From Vulcanisaeta moutnovskia 768-28 (GTDB lineage Archaea > Thermoproteota > Thermoprotei > Thermoproteales > Thermocladiaceae): DNA of 64,000 nt. The notes beneath the pieces are model-generated. The model ran no database searches. It was given only the letters and a program-made list of their open reading frames with translations, and was not told the origin of the DNA. The translations under genes and the position numbers were made by a program. Below, in pieces: positions 43,390 through 52,536 of the stretch (its first letter is position 1; each line of letters starts with the position of its first letter). The stretch spans positions 558,001 to 622,000 of the forward strand of contig NC_015151.1 of assembly GCF_000190315.1 (NCBI RefSeq), given 5' to 3'.

Positions 43390-44515
43390 CCATAATACTG
43401 TCTAGGAACTCAACTAGGTCCATAACCTTCATGTTAGTTTTCACGACCTTATTCGCATCCTCAAGCATCCTAAAGCAATAGGTGCATGCTGTAAGCACGA
43501 TGGATGCACCAGTATCGATGGCCTCCTTCAACCTGCGCTTCGATAAATCAGTGGATACTCTAGTCTCAAGGGTTATACCCCCACCACCAGCACCGCAGCA
43601 AAGGGATTTCTCCCTTGAGTGAGCCATTTCAACAAGCCTAACACCAGGTACTGATGTGATTACTCTCCTGGGCTCCTCAATAATTCTCTGATGCTTAGAT
43701 AAGTAACACGGATCATGATAAGTCACGGTAATGTCTGCCTTCTTATCAATCTTTAACTTACCACTACGTATAAGTTCATCAAGCAATTCAACGTAATGAA
43801 CAACCTTAACACCCTTAAGATACTTCTTAAGTGAGTACTCACAGTGTGGTGATAATGTCACTATTACTGGAGCCTTAACACTACTCATTATTGAGTCCCT
43901 CAACTTTGCTGTGTACTCCTCGTAGAATACTTTGTTACCTGTATGCTCAATAATGTCACCACAGCAAGATAAACCAGTGTACATGCCTACCTTGAGGCCG
44001 GCCTTGGTCAATACCCTAATCAAGGCCTTAATGTGCTTCTGAACTCTTGGATCTCCAATTGATAAACAGCATGGATAAATAACCACATCTGGGTTTTCAT
44101 TATTAATTAGACCACTGAATTGAGCTAAGAATCTTCTTTTATCAGTGACTGTGTAACCCCAGGGATTCTGGTTCTCATAAATCTTCCAAAGTATCTCATT
44201 AATCTTTGTTGGGAATACCTTGGACTTCATCGCCATTGTTCTAATTACCTCCACAAGATTCACAATTTCAACGTTGTTAGGGCATAGGGTTTGGCAGGTG
44301 CCACAGGTTACGCAGTCCCAAATGACCTTGTAATCCTTTGGATCAACGATACCAAGCTGAGCCTTCTTAACAATTAGCCTAATATTATATGACTCATCAG
44401 TTATTGGGCAGTAAGTACTACATGTACCGCATTGATAGCAAAGGCTTAATGTGGGTACTATCTTAAGGAGCTCCTCCCTAAGACCAAAGTTAACGGTTAC
44501 TGGCATGTCTATCAC
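43382..44515 (-). CDS. HdrC-HdrB fusion, heterodisulfide reductase-like Fe-S protein
   Basis: 377 residues. The N-terminal HdrC-like part has two 4Fe-4S motifs, CYQCGTCSTYCP and CVTCGTCQTLCP (about residues 26-79). The C-terminal HdrB-like part has two CCG regions. The second is canonical (PCYLS...SLCCGAGGG...ACTYC) and could hold a non-cubane cluster. The first is degenerate (PCCLS...SCCGDI...PHCEYS). It resembles HdrD/GlpC-type electron carriers. It overlaps hdrA by 4 bp and etfA by 8 bp. It likely links HdrA to ETF; a CoM-CoB heterodisulfide substrate is not expected in a non-methanogen. Confidence 0.88.
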   Translation of the reverse strand: MIDMPVTVNFGLREELLKIVPTLSLCYQCGTCSTYCPITDESYNIRLIVKKAQLGIVDPKDYKVIWDCVTCGTCQTLCPNNVEIVNLVEVIRTMAMKSKVFPTKINEILWKIYENQNPWGYTVTDKRRFLAQFSGLINNENPDVVIYPCCLSIGDPRVQKHIKALIRVLTKAGLKVGMYTGLSCCGDIIEHTGNKVFYEEYTAKLRDSIMSSVKAPVIVTLSPHCEYSLKKYLKGVKVVHYVELLDELIRSGKLKIDKKADITVTYHDPCYLSKHQRIIEEPRRVITSVPGVRLVEMAHSREKSLCCGAGGGGITLETRVSTDLSKRRLKEAIDTGASIVLTACTYCFRMLEDANKVVKTNMKVMDLVEFLDSIMGD

Positions 44516-47500
44516 CTCAATTGCTTTATTCTTTGTTTCGTCTGCTCAATCTCCTCCTTAGTCACAGTCTTAACAACCTTCTCAGCCTCCTTCATAGTTT
44601 CGACAAGGTCAACTACATCCGGAGCACCAAATAGTCTTAATTGGAACCTCTCTTCCCTCACACCTATGTTCTTTAATCTCTTCTTCCAGTTTTCGAATCT
44701 CTTGACCGTGTTGTAGTTCGCGGTTATGTAGTGGCAGTCACCGAGCCTACAACCAGTCACGAAAACTCCAGCAGCACCAAGCTCAAAGGCATGCTTAACA
44801 TGTTTCCAAGACAACCTAGAACTGCACTGAAGTCTAATAATCCTAGCATATGGTGGGTATTGCATCTTAAATATGCCAGCATTATCGGCGGCCCAGTAGG
44901 AACAGTAGGCGCATGTGAACATGACAACCTTCTTCTCAGGCTCCTCAGCCAGGGCAGCATCAATCTGAGCCATAATAGCATCATCACTTAAAGCCTCAAG
45001 TGTTATGGCGTCCTGTGGACACTCGGCCACGCATGAACCACAGCCCTGACAAGCGGCTGGTATGTGCTCAATCCATTTACCCGGTACACCCCTAATGGCA
45101 CCATATGGACAAGCCTTAATACAGAGACCGCACTTAGTGCATTTAGACCAATCAAACTTTGGAATAAATGGCTCTTTAGTGACATAGCCCTGGGCAAGCA
45201 TCATCAACGCCCTTGATGCAGCTGCGTAACCCTCAGCTATTGTCTCAGCCACGTTCTTTGGACCCCTGGCAGCACCTGCTATGAATATTCCAGGCGTCAT
45301 CGTATCCACGGGGCCAAGTTTCGGATGAGCCTCCATTAAGAAGCCCTCCTGATCCTTGGAAAGTCTCAGTACCTTAGAGACCTCGTCCGTATCCTCACTT
45401 GGTACTAAGCCTATGTTAAGGACAATATTGTCAAATGGTACCTCAACATCATCCCCTAACTCAACATCATTAACTATCAACTTATCATTATCCATCTTTA
45501 TAGCCTCGGTTAATTCCGCCTTTCTTGGTATTCTAATGAAGAGAACGCCAGCATCCCTAGCTTTCTTGTATAGATCTTCGACCTCGGGATCAACACCCAT
45601 TATATCCCTATAAATTAGGACTACATTCTTACCCTGGTTCCTTAGTTCAATTGCCTTACTCAAACCCACGGCACAACAATACTTTGAACATCCCCTACCA
45701 CTGGTCCTAGAACCAACGCAGTTTATTACTGCCACATTCTTGCCATCAACGGTCTTCCCATTCTCAAGATCTAATGTTGTTAATACCCTGGGATCCTTAC
45801 CATAATTAAATTCACTTGGTATGTAAGGCTTAGCACCCGTAGTAACTACTATCGCACCAACATCAAATTCTGCACCATTGCTAAGAACTACATGGAAGCT
45901 TCCTGTGAATCCAGAGACATCCTTAATCGTTGCCCCAAGCATGAACTTAACACCGACCTCCTTAGCCTCCTCAACCATTTTATCGAGTAACTTCCTAGCC
46001 TCAATACCCTCAGGCTCAAGCCTATTTAGATGCCTAAGCATGCCACCGCACTCATCAGCCTTCTCGACAAGTATTGTCTCAATACCTGCACCGGCTAATC
46101 CAGTAGCTGCCGCGAGACCAGCTGGCCCACAACCAACAACCAATGCCCTCTTAATTACTGGCAGTTTTATCGTATTTAATGGTACCATGTGATGAGTCTT
46201 GGCTACCGCCATCCTTATCATGTCCTTCGCCTTCTCTGTGGCCGCCTTCCTATCGTTGTGCACCCAAGTGTCTAGGTTCCTAATGTTAGTCATCTCCACG
46301 AGGTATGGATTAAGGCCAGCCCTCTTGGCGGAGTCTTGGAAAAATCTGAGATGCGTAACTGGGGAACATGAAGCAATGACCACTCTATTCAGTTTCTTCT
46401 CCTTTATTACCTCTGTTATTCTGTCTAGTGATGACTTTGCACATGCGAATTGGAGATCCTCAGCATGGACAACGCCAGGCATTTGCTTAGCTGCTTCAAC
46501 CAAGGCTGGTACGTCGGCTACACCGGCTATATTTGTGCCGCAGTGGCATACAAATACACCTACCCTGATTGGGTATGGCTCTATAGTTTCCTCATACTTC
46601 TCCTCCTCAATCATACCAGGACCTGCATACCTAATTGCCTGTATTGCAGCGGCTAATCCAGTGACCACTGATTCGGAGATATCCCTAGGTTTACTAACTG
46701 AACCGGCAACAAAAATACCTGGTCTTGTGGTTAATGTGGGATTTGTTGACTCTGCTCTTACAAAGCCAGCCCTATTCAATGAAATGCTTAATATTTTACT
46801 TAACTTATTCATGTCGCTAACAGGTTTTATGGAAGGTGCGAGAACAACCATGTCATACTCCTTCATAGTAACTTTTTTATTCCTGGTATCCTCAAACCTA
46901 ACGATTATCTTACCATTCCTCTCACCAACTATCTCCGGTCTACCCCAAACAATGTTTACCCCTTCCTTGAGGGCTCTATCGAAGAAACTCTCGAATCCCT
47001 TACCGTACGTCCTAACATCATTCATGTACATTATAGTCACATTTTTAATGCCATGAAGTACCTTGGCGTATATACCTTGTTTAAGCAAGTATGTGCAGCA
47101 AAAACCTGAACAATAATCATTATACTTATTATTTCTTGAGCCAACACAGGACACAAGCAATACGTTCTCTGGCTCCTCGCCGGTGCTCGGTTTAACAACG
47201 ACACCACTTGATGGTCCTGACGCATTAACAAGCCTCTCAAATTCAAGTGAGGTTACAACATCCATATGCTTGCCATATCCATACTCTCCAAGGATGTCAC
47301 TCCTTTCAAGTTCGAAACCGGTTGACACGATCACGGCAGCCACGTCGCGCTCTATGACCTTTGGCATCATTGTGTATATTATGGCATTCCTATCACATGC
47401 CTTGGCGCACCTATCACATGGAAAGTAATTTGGTGGTTTATTGAGACAATGATCTATATCCAGCATGTATATACCTGGTTCCGCCTGTGGGAATGGTAGT

Positions 47501-47925
47501 GGTTCCGCCTGTGGGAATGGTAGGTATATGGCCTTCCTCGCGCCAATACCTGCCTCAAACTCACTAGGAACAACCACCGGACATACATCTTCACACTGGC
47601 CACATTTGGTGCAATCATCAGTTACGTATCTGGGTTTAACGAGTATCCTAGCCTTAAAGTCGCCTGGAGATCCTGATAAATCAAGTAGTTCGGCTGGCGA
47701 TAATAACTCGATGTATGGATGCCTAGCAACATCACTTATTAATGGACCCTCTATACATATGCTACAATCCAGTGTTGGAAATGTCTTATCGAGCATCGCC
47801 ATCTTACCGCCAATAGCTGGGGACTTCTCAACAAGCGTAACCCTATAACCCATGTTGGCTAAAGCCAGGGCAGCTTCAATACCAGCAATACCACCACCTA
47901 GAATAAGAATCCTGTTTGTGGGCAT
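44512..47925 (-). CDS. HdrA-HdrA-MvhD fusion protein
   Basis: 1137 residues. The first HdrA-type FAD unit (GGGIAGIEAALAL, residue 9 on) has ferredoxin-like cysteines CTKCGQCEDVCP and later CDRCAKACD. The second FAD unit (GCGPAGLAAATGL, about 585 on) is followed by CTKCGLCIKACP and CQGCGSCVAECP. The C-terminal MvhD-like 2Fe-2S domain reads FTCAYCSYW...LQCSS...GCRLGDCHY. The halves resemble QmoA and QmoB, respectively. A 24-bp in-frame tandem duplication (LPFPQAEP twice) lies near residue 135. It is placed between kor and hdrCB/etf genes and is predicted to be the electron hub. Confidence 0.88.
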   Translation of the reverse strand: MPTNRILILGGGIAGIEAALALANMGYRVTLVEKSPAIGGKMAMLDKTFPTLDCSICIEGPLISDVARHPYIELLSPAELLDLSGSPGDFKARILVKPRYVTDDCTKCGQCEDVCPVVVPSEFEAGIGARKAIYLPFPQAEPLPFPQAEPGIYMLDIDHCLNKPPNYFPCDRCAKACDRNAIIYTMMPKVIERDVAAVIVSTGFELERSDILGEYGYGKHMDVVTSLEFERLVNASGPSSGVVVKPSTGEEPENVLLVSCVGSRNNKYNDYCSGFCCTYLLKQGIYAKVLHGIKNVTIMYMNDVRTYGKGFESFFDRALKEGVNIVWGRPEIVGERNGKIIVRFEDTRNKKVTMKEYDMVVLAPSIKPVSDMNKLSKILSISLNRAGFVRAESTNPTLTTRPGIFVAGSVSKPRDISESVVTGLAAAIQAIRYAGPGMIEEEKYEETIEPYPIRVGVFVCHCGTNIAGVADVPALVEAAKQMPGVVHAEDLQFACAKSSLDRITEVIKEKKLNRVVIASCSPVTHLRFFQDSAKRAGLNPYLVEMTNIRNLDTWVHNDRKAATEKAKDMIRMAVAKTHHMVPLNTIKLPVIKRALVVGCGPAGLAAATGLAGAGIETILVEKADECGGMLRHLNRLEPEGIEARKLLDKMVEEAKEVGVKFMLGATIKDVSGFTGSFHVVLSNGAEFDVGAIVVTTGAKPYIPSEFNYGKDPRVLTTLDLENGKTVDGKNVAVINCVGSRTSGRGCSKYCCAVGLSKAIELRNQGKNVVLIYRDIMGVDPEVEDLYKKARDAGVLFIRIPRKAELTEAIKMDNDKLIVNDVELGDDVEVPFDNIVLNIGLVPSEDTDEVSKVLRLSKDQEGFLMEAHPKLGPVDTMTPGIFIAGAARGPKNVAETIAEGYAAASRALMMLAQGYVTKEPFIPKFDWSKCTKCGLCIKACPYGAIRGVPGKWIEHIPAACQGCGSCVAECPQDAITLEALSDDAIMAQIDAALAEEPEKKVVMFTCAYCSYWAADNAGIFKMQYPPYARIIRLQCSSRLSWKHVKHAFELGAAGVFVTGCRLGDCHYITANYNTVKRFENWKKRLKNIGVREERFQLRLFGAPDVVDLVETMKEAEKVVKTVTKEEIEQTKQRIKQLR
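47477..47524. repeat. 24-bp in-frame tandem duplication inside hdrA
   Basis: Two adjacent 24-base copies, 47477-47500 and 47501-47524, starting ggttccgcctgtgggaatgg, differ only in the final base. On the coding strand they give LPFPQAEP twice. The near identity suggests recent replication slippage or selection on a loop length. Confidence 0.85.
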
Positions 47926-47929
47926 GCAA

Positions 47930-48520
47930 TCACCTTAACCCCTGTAGGAATTTACGACCATAATCAAATCCCGCCTGGAACGCCTTTATGTTCATTTCCT
48001 GGATGGAAGTATCGAGCTTACCAGCCCTCCTCGTCACATTCCTTATTGCATTAATTATATAATCCTCCTTTAATAGTGGTTCGAGAATTGCCGTAATAAC
48101 ACCAACAAGGACTACGTTCATTGTTAATCTCCTGCCCGTTACACTTTCCGCTATTTCCGTTGCTGGTACAGGAATTATTACGTAATCATTAGTATTTGAA
48201 ATTGCTGGTTTATATATTGTACTTTCATAAATAAATATACCACCCTTACGGAGACTCTTAAACTCAAGACTAAATGCCTGTTGATTAGTTGCAAGGAATA
48301 CGTCAGCTTCATCAATAAGCGGATAATCAACCATCTCCTTAGCTATTATAAGATCAGCTCTAGACCAACCACCTCTCTGTTCAGGACTATACGTTATTGT
48401 TAGTATTGAGTCAAGACCACCCATTGCAGCTGCCATACCCAGAAGTCTGCCGGCAAAGACTATGCCATGACCGCCAAGCCCCATAAGCCTAATACGTATC
48501 TGATCGAGCTGTTGTTGCAT
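47930..48520 (-). CDS. korC: 2-oxoacid:ferredoxin oxidoreductase, gamma subunit
   Basis: A 196-residue gamma-type subunit with GLGGHGIVFAGRLLGMAAAMGG at the start, the SPEQRGGWSRADLIIAKE motif and FLATNQQAF. It completes a KorDABC set whose other genes lie just upstream. 111 bp separate it from korB, the largest gap in the block, and an AT-rich box (aaaatttattaagg, minus strand, about 48555-48568) could act as an internal promoter. It is 4 bp from hdrA. Confidence 0.9.
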   Translation of the reverse strand: MQQQLDQIRIRLMGLGGHGIVFAGRLLGMAAAMGGLDSILTITYSPEQRGGWSRADLIIAKEMVDYPLIDEADVFLATNQQAFSLEFKSLRKGGIFIYESTIYKPAISNTNDYVIIPVPATEIAESVTGRRLTMNVVLVGVITAILEPLLKEDYIINAIRNVTRRAGKLDTSIQEMNIKAFQAGFDYGRKFLQGLR

Positions 48521-48631
48521 ATTTTTCTATTGATAAATAATTATGAAACCTTAATAAATTTTATTCTAGTTTGACAAAAATTATTTTAAACTATACGTAA
48601 CAACAAGAAGAAAGTTTAAATTTTATGATCA

Positions 48632-49468
48632 CTATCCATATGAAATAGGTCTCTCTCTTTTCACAAAATTTCCCAGGATTACCTTCTTCATGCTAAAGTC
48701 TATTTCTAAATCAGCCAAGTTCGCATTATGATCTATTACCGGTCTCTCCTTCAAAACCTTCATTAAGTCGACAGCATCACCCATGGCATTTCTATCAGTA
48801 TAGATTATGCAGGGCGATAAGACCTCAACAACAGCAAAGCCCTTAACCTTAAACATATCAAGGAGGGATTGATAAAGCTCATTCTGGTGTAGGACAGTCC
48901 ACCTAGCCACATATGAAGCCCCTGCTGCATATGCTAGTAATGGTACATTGAATGGATTCTCGTAATGACCATACGGTGATGTCGTCGTCTTAGCACCCTT
49001 AGGTGTAGTTGGGCTGTATTGCCCACCAGTCATTCCATAGATAAAATTGTTTACTATTATGACATTAATATCATCATTCCTCCTAGCAGCGTGTATGAAG
49101 TGGTTACCACCAATGGCCAGTATGTCACCATCACCGCCGACTACCGTCACCTCGAGTTCTGGATTAGCCATTTTTAGACCCACGGCAAATGGTATAGCCC
49201 TACCATGAGTTACGTGATATGCATCTAACTTTAAATACCCACCAAGCCTACCCGTGCAGCCTATGCCTGTGACTATCACGTGCTTCTCAATTGGTATGCC
49301 AGAGTTCTTTATAGCCCTCGCTAATAGCTTAAGTAGTATCCCTAATCCACATCCTGGGCACCATATATGCGGTAATCTATCAATCCTTATTAAGTCCTTA
49401 ATATCCTCATAGGACTTGGGAAGCTCTACCTTAACTCCCGTGGTTGTTACTTCAGCCTCTACACTCAT
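48632..49468 (-). CDS. korB: 2-oxoacid:ferredoxin oxidoreductase, beta subunit (thiamine diphosphate binding)
   Basis: 278 residues. The thiamine diphosphate motif is GGDGDILAIGGNHFIHAARRNDDINVIIVNN. Cysteines CPGC, GIGCTG and SPCIIY provide the proximal 4Fe-4S cluster. The GQYSPTTP run and lack of a fused gamma domain favour 2-oxoglutarate oxidoreductases over pyruvate oxidoreductases. It carries out oxidative decarboxylation of 2-oxoacids to acyl-CoA with reduction of ferredoxin. It overlaps korA by 4 bp. Confidence 0.92.
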   Translation of the reverse strand: MSVEAEVTTTGVKVELPKSYEDIKDLIRIDRLPHIWCPGCGLGILLKLLARAIKNSGIPIEKHVIVTGIGCTGRLGGYLKLDAYHVTHGRAIPFAVGLKMANPELEVTVVGGDGDILAIGGNHFIHAARRNDDINVIIVNNFIYGMTGGQYSPTTPKGAKTTTSPYGHYENPFNVPLLAYAAGASYVARWTVLHQNELYQSLLDMFKVKGFAVVEVLSPCIIYTDRNAMGDAVDLMKVLKERPVIDHNANLADLEIDFSMKKVILGNFVKRERPISYG

Positions 49469-50646
49469 TTCTCGATCACCTTTCTCACATTATTTATTAC
49501 ATAATCAGGATCAGGAATATAACCAGGGGCATACGGTATATGCTCCACAGGAACCCCCTTAGAAAACTCCCTAACTACATGGTACATCTTGCCCATATTG
49601 ACCTCAACAGTTATGAGCTTCTGAATGCCCCTCGAAACCAAGTTCTCCACAACCCAACCAGGGAATGGCCAAGCCGTCTTCGGCCTAAGCATACCAACCC
49701 TATAGCCCTGTGCCCTCAATACCTTTATTGCTCTCCTTACAGAGCCTGAGGTCGAGCCATAGGAAACAATGACATACTCAGCATCATCAAGTAAGTACTC
49801 CTCCCACTCCGCTATTTCCTTCTCATTCTCCCTAATCTTACGGACGAGCCTCATGACGAGCTTAAACGAAGAATCCCTATCAGTGGTTGGATATCCCTTG
49901 TCAGTATGTGTTAATGATTCATTATTAGCCCTATAGCCAGTACCGGCAATAGCCATGGGCGGTACTAAATACCTACTATCATAGGGTAGATATTGATCTG
50001 GCGGTACCGTTGGCTTTGGTCTCTCAACGATCTCAATCTCATCAAACTCAGGAACCCTGACCTTACCATACATATGCCCAATTAATTGATCAGAAAGCAC
50101 TATTGCTACTACCCTATATTTCTCAGCCATATTGAAGGCCTTTATCGTGAAGTCAAAGGCCTCCTGAGGATTAGCCGGCAGGTAAGCCACTATTTCATAA
50201 TCGCCATGAGAACCATACTTAGCCTGAAGAATGTCACCCTGCCCTAGTAATGTTGGTATTCCTGTTGATGGACCTGCCCTCATAACATTAACAATCACAG
50301 CTGGAATCTCAAGCATTGAGCCAAGCCCAATCTCCTCCTGCATTAGGGAGAAGCCAGGACCTGATGTTGCTGTCATCGACTTAACCCCAGCAGCCGATGC
50401 GCCTAATACAGACATTATGCTACCTATCTCATCCTCCATCTGTATGAACTTACCATTAACCTGAGGTAACCTATACGACATATACTCAGCAATCTCATTT
50501 GACGGAGTTATTGGGTAACCACCGTAAAATCTACAACCGGCCGTTACCGCACCCTCAGCAACCGCAGTATTACCATCTAGAAAGTGAATACCAGGCCTCA
50601 ATAATTTATCCAGATCCTTTTTATAAAGCTCAGCCACTGTGGGCAT
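49465..50646 (-). CDS. korA: 2-oxoacid:ferredoxin oxidoreductase, alpha subunit
   Basis: A 393-residue alpha subunit with the family signature GCRFYGGYPITPSNEIAEY (YPITP loop) and ATSGPGFSLMQEEIGL. The C-terminal half has RVGMLRPKTAWPFP. With beta, gamma and the ferredoxin-like delta it forms KorABCD-type 2-oxoglutarate synthase; 2-oxoglutarate is the likely substrate but other 2-oxoacids cannot be excluded. It overlaps korD by 17 bp and korB by 4 bp. Confidence 0.9.
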   Translation of the reverse strand: MPTVAELYKKDLDKLLRPGIHFLDGNTAVAEGAVTAGCRFYGGYPITPSNEIAEYMSYRLPQVNGKFIQMEDEIGSIMSVLGASAAGVKSMTATSGPGFSLMQEEIGLGSMLEIPAVIVNVMRAGPSTGIPTLLGQGDILQAKYGSHGDYEIVAYLPANPQEAFDFTIKAFNMAEKYRVVAIVLSDQLIGHMYGKVRVPEFDEIEIVERPKPTVPPDQYLPYDSRYLVPPMAIAGTGYRANNESLTHTDKGYPTTDRDSSFKLVMRLVRKIRENEKEIAEWEEYLLDDAEYVIVSYGSTSGSVRRAIKVLRAQGYRVGMLRPKTAWPFPGWVVENLVSRGIQKLITVEVNMGKMYHVVREFSKGVPVEHIPYAPGYIPDPDYVINNVRKVIEK

Positions 50647-50968
50647 GCCTACTCACCCCATAGTATTTATCATAAGTTATGTATTCCTCTGAAACAACGG
50701 TAATGGCGAAGTCAGGGCAAACCTTCTCGCACATTCTACAAGCAACACAGTCAAGTTCCTTACCTGGTTTAACAACTGGGTAGTGATAACCCTTGATGTT
50801 GACGTCCTTAGATTCTTCAAGAACGTCATTAGGGCAAAACTCAATACAGAACCTGCAATCCTTGCAAAGATCAGGGTTAACGATAATCTTACCAATTGGT
50901 CGTTTCATCTTATGGAGATTAACGAGCCTACGCATGGACCAAACCTCGTCATGTTGAGCTAAAATCAT
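50630..50968 (-). CDS. korD: 2-oxoacid:ferredoxin oxidoreductase, delta (2[4Fe-4S]) subunit
   Basis: A 112-residue ferredoxin-like subunit with two clusters, CKDCRFCIEFCPND and CVACRMCEKVCPDF. It is the first gene of the block and takes electrons from the beta subunit cluster. The ATG at 50968 is supported by a TATA box (minus strand agatttaaaaaca, 50995-51006) about 30 bp upstream, so the N-terminal 20 residues before the conserved KRPIGKI are probably translated. Confidence 0.88.
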   Translation of the reverse strand: MILAQHDEVWSMRRLVNLHKMKRPIGKIIVNPDLCKDCRFCIEFCPNDVLEESKDVNIKGYHYPVVKPGKELDCVACRMCEKVCPDFAITVVSEEYITYDKYYGVSRHAHSG

Positions 50969-50994
50969 ATTTGCTTAATTATTTTCATTAGAAA

Positions 50995-51006
50995 TGTTTT
51001 TAAATC
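50995..51006 (-). promoter_or_regulatory. Promoter (TATA box) of the kor-hdr-etf block
   Basis: Minus-strand gatttaaaaac element. Its distance to the korD ATG (about 30 bp) fits a very short or absent leader. It is the only good promoter-like element before the eight genes apart from the weaker one in the korB-korC gap. Confidence 0.55.
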
Positions 51007-51139
51007 TTTTTTCTTCTTCAATCGTACAATACCTATTGATACTAACCTTTTGCATGCATTTTTATTTATTCTTATATATTGAATTCATTAGAATATTTCT
51101 CATGAAAGTAAGCAAAATGATCTTTACGGACTGCACTGG

Positions 51140-51149
51140 TATATAAAAT
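51140..51149 (+). promoter_or_regulatory. TATA box of the rio1 gene
   Basis: tatataaaat centred near 51145 predicts transcription at about 51172, next to the GTG start at 51173: a leaderless transcript. Confidence 0.6.
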
Positions 51150-51172
51150 GCTACTTTCATTAATTAATTTCA

Positions 51173-52045
51173 GTGAGTGTTCACGATAATATAGATAGAA
51201 TTATTCGGAATAGAGTAGAGAGTAGGAGGTTTAGAATAAAGGATATTGATCAGTTAAAGACTGTTGACGACGTATTTAATCAATACACAATAGATGCCCT
51301 AAGGGAATTAATGAATAAACACATCGTTCAGGAGGTTTACGGACCAGTTGCGCAGGGTAAAGAGGCTAAGGTGATATGGGCTAAGGCGTCTGACGGCACG
51401 GATATTGCACTGAAGATATTCTACACATCTACAGCACAATTCATTAGGGGTAGGTATAAGTACCTGCTTGGTGATCCACGATTTGCCAATGCAAGGATCA
51501 CGAATACGAGAAAGCTTATTGAGTATTGGTGCAAGAAGGAGTTTAGCAATTTAAGCGATGCATATAATGCAGGGGTTAGGGTACCTAAGCCGATAACCTT
51601 CAATAGGAATATCCTGGTCATGGAATTCATAAGCTATGAGGGATATAGTGGCGTGCCAGCACCATTAATTAAGGATGCACCGCCTAAAGACCCTGAAATA
51701 GCCTATCTCACAATTATTAGGTATATCGAGAGAGCGTTTATTCTGGGTAAAATAATTCATTCAGACTTAAGTGAATTCAATATTGTAAACACAGGAAATG
51801 AGTTAGTAATAATTGATTGGGGTAGCGCCGTAAAGGCTAATCACCCTAACGCGACTGAGTTCCTGCTTAGAGACATTGAAAATGTAAGTAGGTACTTTAG
51901 TAAGGAATTTCGCCTTAAGGTGTTTGATGGTAAGGCATTGCTCGGTGCCTTACTACGTAGATATGAAATTAAGGGTGAAGTAATAGGCGATAGGGAGGGT
52001 TGGTTATTAATAAACGGTAAGAGATTAATCGATGATTTGACCTAG
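51173..52045 (+). CDS. rio1: RIO1-family atypical protein kinase
   Basis: A 290-residue RIO kinase. The P-loop region is VYGPVAQGKEAKVIWA. The RIO1 flexible-loop signature shows as YTSTAQFIRGRYKYLLGDPR. The catalytic loop is HSDLSEFNIV and the metal-binding loop IIDWGSAV. It starts with GTG (51173). RIO1 ATPase/kinases act in late 40S/30S subunit maturation. It is divergent from the kor block. Confidence 0.92.
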   Translation: MSVHDNIDRIIRNRVESRRFRIKDIDQLKTVDDVFNQYTIDALRELMNKHIVQEVYGPVAQGKEAKVIWAKASDGTDIALKIFYTSTAQFIRGRYKYLLGDPRFANARITNTRKLIEYWCKKEFSNLSDAYNAGVRVPKPITFNRNILVMEFISYEGYSGVPAPLIKDAPPKDPEIAYLTIIRYIERAFILGKIIHSDLSEFNIVNTGNELVIIDWGSAVKANHPNATEFLLRDIENVSRYFSKEFRLKVFDGKALLGALLRRYEIKGEVIGDREGWLLINGKRLIDDLT

Positions 52046-52125
52046 CATTTCACAACTACATGGAGGAACCTAGTATATTACCTAGGCGGTAGCTTAATAT
52101 AATACTTCAGGGTATTTTACTTGTA

Positions 52126-52464
52126 ATGTTACCAATACCACCTGAACCTAAGGACATTAAGGATAGAATAGTAAAAAGGAGGAGTGTGTGTAATGGCCCT
52201 AGTTGTGACTCATTCTCTGTATGGTTTGGTAATGAAATTGCAAAGTACCTATGGAACCACTGGAACCGGGAATTAGCCAGGGCAGGTATTAATTGGCAGA
52301 AATTCCTTTCGATACTTAGTAATCATACCCAGGAATTAATTGATTGGGCCATTAAAGACACACTTACCTGGAATGACTTAATAAGGATATTAACAAATGA
52401 TGTGCTACCTGGTACGACGGCCATGACCGTAAGCAGAAAAGGCGGGATTTTGGACTATTTATAA
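52126..52464 (+). CDS. Hypothetical protein, 112 residues
   Basis: Not recognised. It opens LPIPPEPKDIKDRIVKRRSVCNGPSC (two Cys in a CxxxxC arrangement), then has a Trp-rich helical body (VWFGNEIAKYLWNHWNREL, INWQKFL, IDWAIKDTLTW). Charge distribution and codon use look like a real soluble protein. It may lie downstream of rio1 (80-bp gap, same strand). A 43-residue tail ends in GGILDYL. No function assigned. Confidence 0.55.
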   Translation: MLPIPPEPKDIKDRIVKRRSVCNGPSCDSFSVWFGNEIAKYLWNHWNRELARAGINWQKFLSILSNHTQELIDWAIKDTLTWNDLIRILTNDVLPGTTAMTVSRKGGILDYL

Positions 52465-52536
52465 TATGCTGAAATTAATGATCCCGCACCTTAATTACTT
52501 TGTGTTAGCTTCTACATTTCTTGCATTACGGTTAGG

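Noticed and set aside
43382-44515. HdrCB as methanogenic heterodisulfide reductase
   Set aside because: The context is kor and etf genes in a crenarchaeon with no methanogenesis genes, and one CCG region is degenerate.
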